A stretch of DNA of 64,000 nt, from positions 106,430 through 170,429 of the forward strand of contig NZ_JWLC01000019.1 in assembly GCF_000813745.1 (NCBI RefSeq). The letters run 5' to 3'. The DNA is from Leisingera sp. ANG-M1 (lineage in GTDB: Bacteria > Pseudomonadota > Alphaproteobacteria > Rhodobacterales > Rhodobacteraceae). Shown here one piece after another: positions 61,069-64,000 of the stretch. Every line of letters begins with the position of its first letter. Position 1 is the stretch's first letter. Under the pieces are notes generated by a model, which was not told the origin of the DNA, did no database searches, and worked only from the letters and a program-made list of their open reading frames with translations. Both the position numbers and the translations under genes were made by a program.

Positions 61069-63048
61069 TCACAGAAGCCCGCGCGGAAGGGTTTCAACCC
61101 ATTCCTTTGCCAGGACTTCCGTTTCATCCGCGCCCTCCGTGGCGCGCAATTTCCGGGTCAGATGGAAATTCTGCCCGTCGCAATGCATGGTGCTCTCGGT
61201 GTCGATGGCGACCTGCCAGCCATTCCGCCGGGAGGTGAAACGCCACTGCGTTTCAAACCGTGCTGAGGCCGGATCGTCGGGGTGAATGGCATAGCGCATC
61301 GCCACATGACTGCCGGTGGCCAGCCGGTGGTGAGGATCGCGCGTCTCGCCGAAATCGTCAAAGGTCTCCAGCAGCACGGTGCCGTCCTCCAGCACCTTGC
61401 GTTCGGAAGTTCCCGCGGGTGCGCGCAACTCCTTGGCCTGCAGAACGGGGAACTCCTGCGCCAGGCCCGGATTGGCCGGGTCGATTTCTGCGGCCGCTTC
61501 CCGCACCGGCAGATGCAACATGCAGCCTTCCAGGTGCAGGGTCACCTCCGCAGCCTCCGGCGCGGGCCAGATCATCGGCCAGTAGGCGGTCGACAGCGCA
61601 AGCCGCAGCTTGTGCCCGGCCCGCAGGCGGTGTGCGCATTCGTTGAGCGCAATCTCCGCCTCATACACCTGCCCGGGCACCAGCGCCTCCAGTGTCTCGT
61701 GGCTGCTGTGATGAGTGAGGTTCAACGGCCGGAAGGTTATCCGCTGCGACAGGCCCTCGGGAGAGACATCGCACAGCCGCGCGGTGACCTGGGCCACCGG
61801 CTTGTCCGCGGAGAACCGCAGCCGCAGCCGGGCGCGGCCCAGCAATTCCAGCGGATTTTCCAGCGGCAGGCTGTCAAAGCAAACAGACAGCGCGTCATCA
61901 TCGGCCTGATTTCCAGCCAGTTCATTGTCGATCCGCATACCGGGGCAGAAATAGCCGCCGGCCTGGCCAAGGTGTGCGGGCGAGGTAACCGTGAGTGCCC
62001 CCTGCCCTGCGGTTTCCGAGAACCCGCCCGAAACCAGGTGCCAAACAGTTTCGGACACATTGGGCGACGGCCATTCCGCCTCAGCCACCCAGCGCCCCTG
62101 GCGTGGGGAATTCTGCGCCACGGGGTTGAAATGCTCCTGCATATAGGCGCGGTAGGCCGGCAGGTCTTCGGCGCCGTTTTCCTCCTGCTTCAGCCAGCGG
62201 TCGAACCAGCCCAGCACCTCGGAGTGAAAATCCGAGGCCTCCAGCTTGGAAATATGCGGGTAGCGGTGCTCCCAGGGGCCGATCAGGGCCTTGGCCGGCG
62301 CTTGCAGGTTCGCCGCCAGCGCAGCCGGCGTGTTCACGTAAGGATCGGCCCAGCCGGTCATGGCCAGCACCGGTACATTGATCGCAGACCAGTCCTCGCA
62401 GACCGAGCCGTGCTTCCAATAACCGTCGCGCAGCGGATGCCGCATCCAGTCCACCGCGCAGAACGGGACATTCTCCATCCGCGCAATCCAGTCCTCGCGC
62501 CAATTGGCCCGCAGCTCCGGATCCGCGGGACGGGTCAGATAGGCAAACATCTGCGCCCCCCAGTTGGCGTTGTCGCCAACCAGGCAGCCGCCCATGTAGT
62601 GAATGTCATCCTCGTAACGGTCGACAGCAGAGGCCACAGTGACCACCGCCTTCAGCGCCTCCGGCTGGCGGAACGCGAGCTGTAGCCCGTTGAACCCGCC
62701 CCAGGAAATGCCGATCATACCGACGTTGCCCGTGCACCATGGCTGAGCTGCGATCCATTCCAGCACCGCTTCGCCGTCGCTTAGCTCCTGCTCGGAGTAT
62801 TCGTCATCAAAGACGCCCTCGCTGTCGCCGGTGCCGGCGATATCCACCCGCACACAGGCATAACCTTCGGCAGCAAACACCCGGTGCGTGGTCTCATCCC
62901 GTGCTGCGGTTCCATCGCGTTTGCGGTAAGGCAGGTATTCGAGGATGGCCGGAAACGGCCCGGTGCCCTCCGGTATCCACATGCGCACCGCCAGCCGCCG
63001 CCCGTCCGGCAGGGGGAGCCATTGGTTTTCGATGCAGGTGACGAGCAT
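61069..63048 (-). CDS. CocE/NonD family hydrolase (X-Pro dipeptidyl-peptidase-like)
   Basis: A 659-residue alpha/beta hydrolase. The nucleophile elbow is GISWGG with Ser115; the capping region begins near 150; a C-terminal jelly-roll domain (about residues 370-600) matches cocaine esterase and X-Pro dipeptidyl-peptidase (PepX) C-terminal architecture. No export signal, so it probably acts inside the cell on an imported ester or peptide. The start at 63048 follows TGGAG; a 23-residue longer frame crosses the divergent promoter. First gene of the operon. Confidence 0.92.
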   Translation of the reverse strand: MLVTCIENQWLPLPDGRRLAVRMWIPEGTGPFPAILEYLPYRKRDGTAARDETTHRVFAAEGYACVRVDIAGTGDSEGVFDDEYSEQELSDGEAVLEWIAAQPWCTGNVGMIGISWGGFNGLQLAFRQPEALKAVVTVASAVDRYEDDIHYMGGCLVGDNANWGAQMFAYLTRPADPELRANWREDWIARMENVPFCAVDWMRHPLRDGYWKHGSVCEDWSAINVPVLAMTGWADPYVNTPAALAANLQAPAKALIGPWEHRYPHISKLEASDFHSEVLGWFDRWLKQEENGAEDLPAYRAYMQEHFNPVAQNSPRQGRWVAEAEWPSPNVSETVWHLVSGGFSETAGQGALTVTSPAHLGQAGGYFCPGMRIDNELAGNQADDDALSVCFDSLPLENPLELLGRARLRLRFSADKPVAQVTARLCDVSPEGLSQRITFRPLNLTHHSSHETLEALVPGQVYEAEIALNECAHRLRAGHKLRLALSTAYWPMIWPAPEAAEVTLHLEGCMLHLPVREAAAEIDPANPGLAQEFPVLQAKELRAPAGTSERKVLEDGTVLLETFDDFGETRDPHHRLATGSHVAMRYAIHPDDPASARFETQWRFTSRRNGWQVAIDTESTMHCDGQNFHLTRKLRATEGADETEVLAKEWVETLPRGLL

Positions 63049-63049
63049 T

Positions 63050-63086
63050 GGGGTCTCCAGACGGGGTGATGCCCTCCAGAGACCCC
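63050..63086. promoter_or_regulatory. Inverted repeat in the cocE-type/XRE divergent region
   Basis: GGGGTCTC (63050-63057) and GAGACCCC (63079-63086), 8-bp arms 21 bases apart, overlapping the ribosome site of the hydrolase gene. Candidate operator for the XRE-type regulator. Confidence 0.45.
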
Positions 63087-63174
63087 GGATTTGCCATTGA
63101 CGGAACTGTGCAAACATGCGCGAAGTGACGCGACCCGTATCAAACTAGCGTCAGTTCGCGAAGGATTTCAGCCC

Positions 63175-63978
63175 TTGTCCGGGAATTTTTCAGAAAATCT
63201 GCGTTCGCTATGCGCCGAGCATGGCAGTATTGCCCAAATCTGCCGTGAGATCGGCATCAACCGGCAGCAGTTCAACCGCTACCTCAATGGCAGCAGCATG
63301 CCCGCGGCCCACAACCTGCGCCGCATTGCCCGTTACTTTGCGATCCCTGAGTCTCAATTGTTCACGGAAAACACCGACTTCGAGACCAAGCTGTCAGATG
63401 CGGCAGGCGCCGTGCAGCATGGTGCAGGTGAGAAGTTCATGGCGCCCTTCCGCGGCCAGCAGCGCAATCTGAAACGCTACCTCGGCTTCTATCACGCCTA
63501 TTTCCGCACGCCCTCCTGGGGCGAGGGCATCTTCTGCTCACTCACCCGCTTTTCCGAGGAAGACGGCTACATCGTCTCGCGCAACATGGAAATCGCGCAT
63601 GACCCGGAGCAGAGCATCCGGCAGATCTCGCGCTATCACGGCATGGTCACCCTGCGCGGCAACCGGCTGTTCATCACCGAACACGAGCGCGCCCGCGAGG
63701 GCAGCGTGGCGCAGACCATTCTGTTCTCGGCCCACCGCCAGCAGCTTAAGTATCTGCGCGGCATGACCATGGGGGTCGCCTGGCGCCCGTTCCCGCGGCC
63801 CTATGCAGCCCGGGCAATTTGGAAGCGGCTGGACGAGCGGGTCACGGCGCGGGAAGCAATCGCCGCGTGCGGGGTATACCCGGTCCGCAGCCCGCGGATC
63901 GACCCGGCCATCCGCAAATACCTTGAAGCTCCAGAGAAAGAGGATGTGCCGGACACGCCGGGCAGTGTCCTGTTCTAA
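63175..63978 (+). CDS. XRE-type HTH regulator with uncharacterised C-terminal domain (TTG start)
   Basis: About 267 residues: an N-terminal XRE-like HTH (roughly 5-60; SIAQICREIGINRQQFNRYLNGSSMPAAHNLRRIARYF) and about 190 residues of an unrecognised domain rich in aromatic residues (FYHAYFRTPSWGEG, RYHGMVTLRGNRLF), probably a ligand or protein-binding module. No ATG is placed to give a normal N-terminus; I favour the TTG at 63175, which has GAAGGA 9 bases upstream. A TTG at 63091 gives a 295-residue protein and is the alternative. Divergent from the nine-gene operon and its likely regulator. Confidence 0.82.
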   Translation: MSGNFSENLRSLCAEHGSIAQICREIGINRQQFNRYLNGSSMPAAHNLRRIARYFAIPESQLFTENTDFETKLSDAAGAVQHGAGEKFMAPFRGQQRNLKRYLGFYHAYFRTPSWGEGIFCSLTRFSEEDGYIVSRNMEIAHDPEQSIRQISRYHGMVTLRGNRLFITEHERAREGSVAQTILFSAHRQQLKYLRGMTMGVAWRPFPRPYAARAIWKRLDERVTAREAIAACGVYPVRSPRIDPAIRKYLEAPEKEDVPDTPGSVLF

Positions 63979-64000
63979 CGCTGCTTCACCAAATGAAAAA

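Noticed and set aside
61282..62685. 467-codon frame opposite the CocE-type hydrolase
   Set aside because: Low-complexity composition without domains; the minus-strand hydrolase has full catalytic motifs.
1..64000. tRNA, rRNA, CRISPR arrays, insertion sequences and prophage genes
   Set aside because: Looked for on both strands by eye; no cloverleaf, regularly spaced repeat array, transposase or phage structural gene could be supported.

Overview
The window looks like a chromosomal or large-replicon segment of a marine Rhodobacterales bacterium of the Roseobacter type (Ruegeria/Phaeobacter/Leisingera-like). This is an inference from the high GC content, the alphaproteobacterial style of the proteins, the very high density of TRAP and ABC uptake systems, and the catabolic families present (MttB, DMGDH-type demethylase, hydantoinase/oxoprolinase, ureohydrolase, a DddP-like M24 protein). 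I see no rRNA, tRNA, CRISPR array, phage or intact insertion sequence. The region is essentially a scavenging and catabolic gene block in which each operon pairs a substrate-binding protein or transporter with a few hydrolases or oxidoreductases and its own regulator.

Layout. 1-3599 (+): TRAP transporter (substrate-binding protein cut by the window edge, DctQ, DctM) plus an agmatinase-family ureohydrolase, closed by a strong terminator at 3641. 3815-10226 (+): hyuA-hyuB (hydantoinase/oxoprolinase), an enolase-superfamily enzyme, a GlxA-like AraC regulator and a RidA protein. 10223-15547: dipeptide-type ABC transporter with a fused double ATPase and two permeases (-), and a divergent Tat-exported binding protein (+). 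15673-20312 (-): FAD/GcvT demethylase, MttB-family methyltransferase and TetR regulator, with two palindromic operators upstream. 20470-23145: flavin-type split-barrel protein and GST (-) with a divergent LysR. 23514-28057 (+): complete branched-chain-type (Liv) ABC transporter. 28223-29913: GrpB-like protein and a decaying stretch holding an MmgE/PrpD pseudogene. 29877-32123 (-): methyl-accepting chemotaxis protein. 32515-35070 (-): luciferase-like monooxygenase, flavin reductase, 4-OT tautomerase and alpha/beta hydrolase with a divergent LysR. 36193-40865: Lrp, MocR, an orphan binding protein and an EEP-fold hydrolase. 40871-46013 (-): DddP-like M24 protein, orphan binding protein, enolase-superfamily enzyme and Ldh2-family dehydrogenase with a divergent GcvA-like LysR. 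47074-51682: LysR (-) and a second TRAP transporter with a universal stress protein (+). 51740-63048 (-): nine-gene operon of CocE-type hydrolase, full Dpp-type transporter, SDR, amidohydrolase and M81 peptidase, with a divergent XRE-type regulator (63175-63978).

How it works together: most operons import a small organic nitrogen or carboxylate compound and cut or oxidise it (C-N hydrolysis, N-demethylation, cyclic amide opening, peptide or ester cleavage). A recurring design is a strong GC-rich hairpin without a U-tract directly after the binding-protein gene in every operon where that gene is followed by another gene. This would let the binding protein be made in excess over the downstream products. 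Exact substrates cannot be read from sequence alone.
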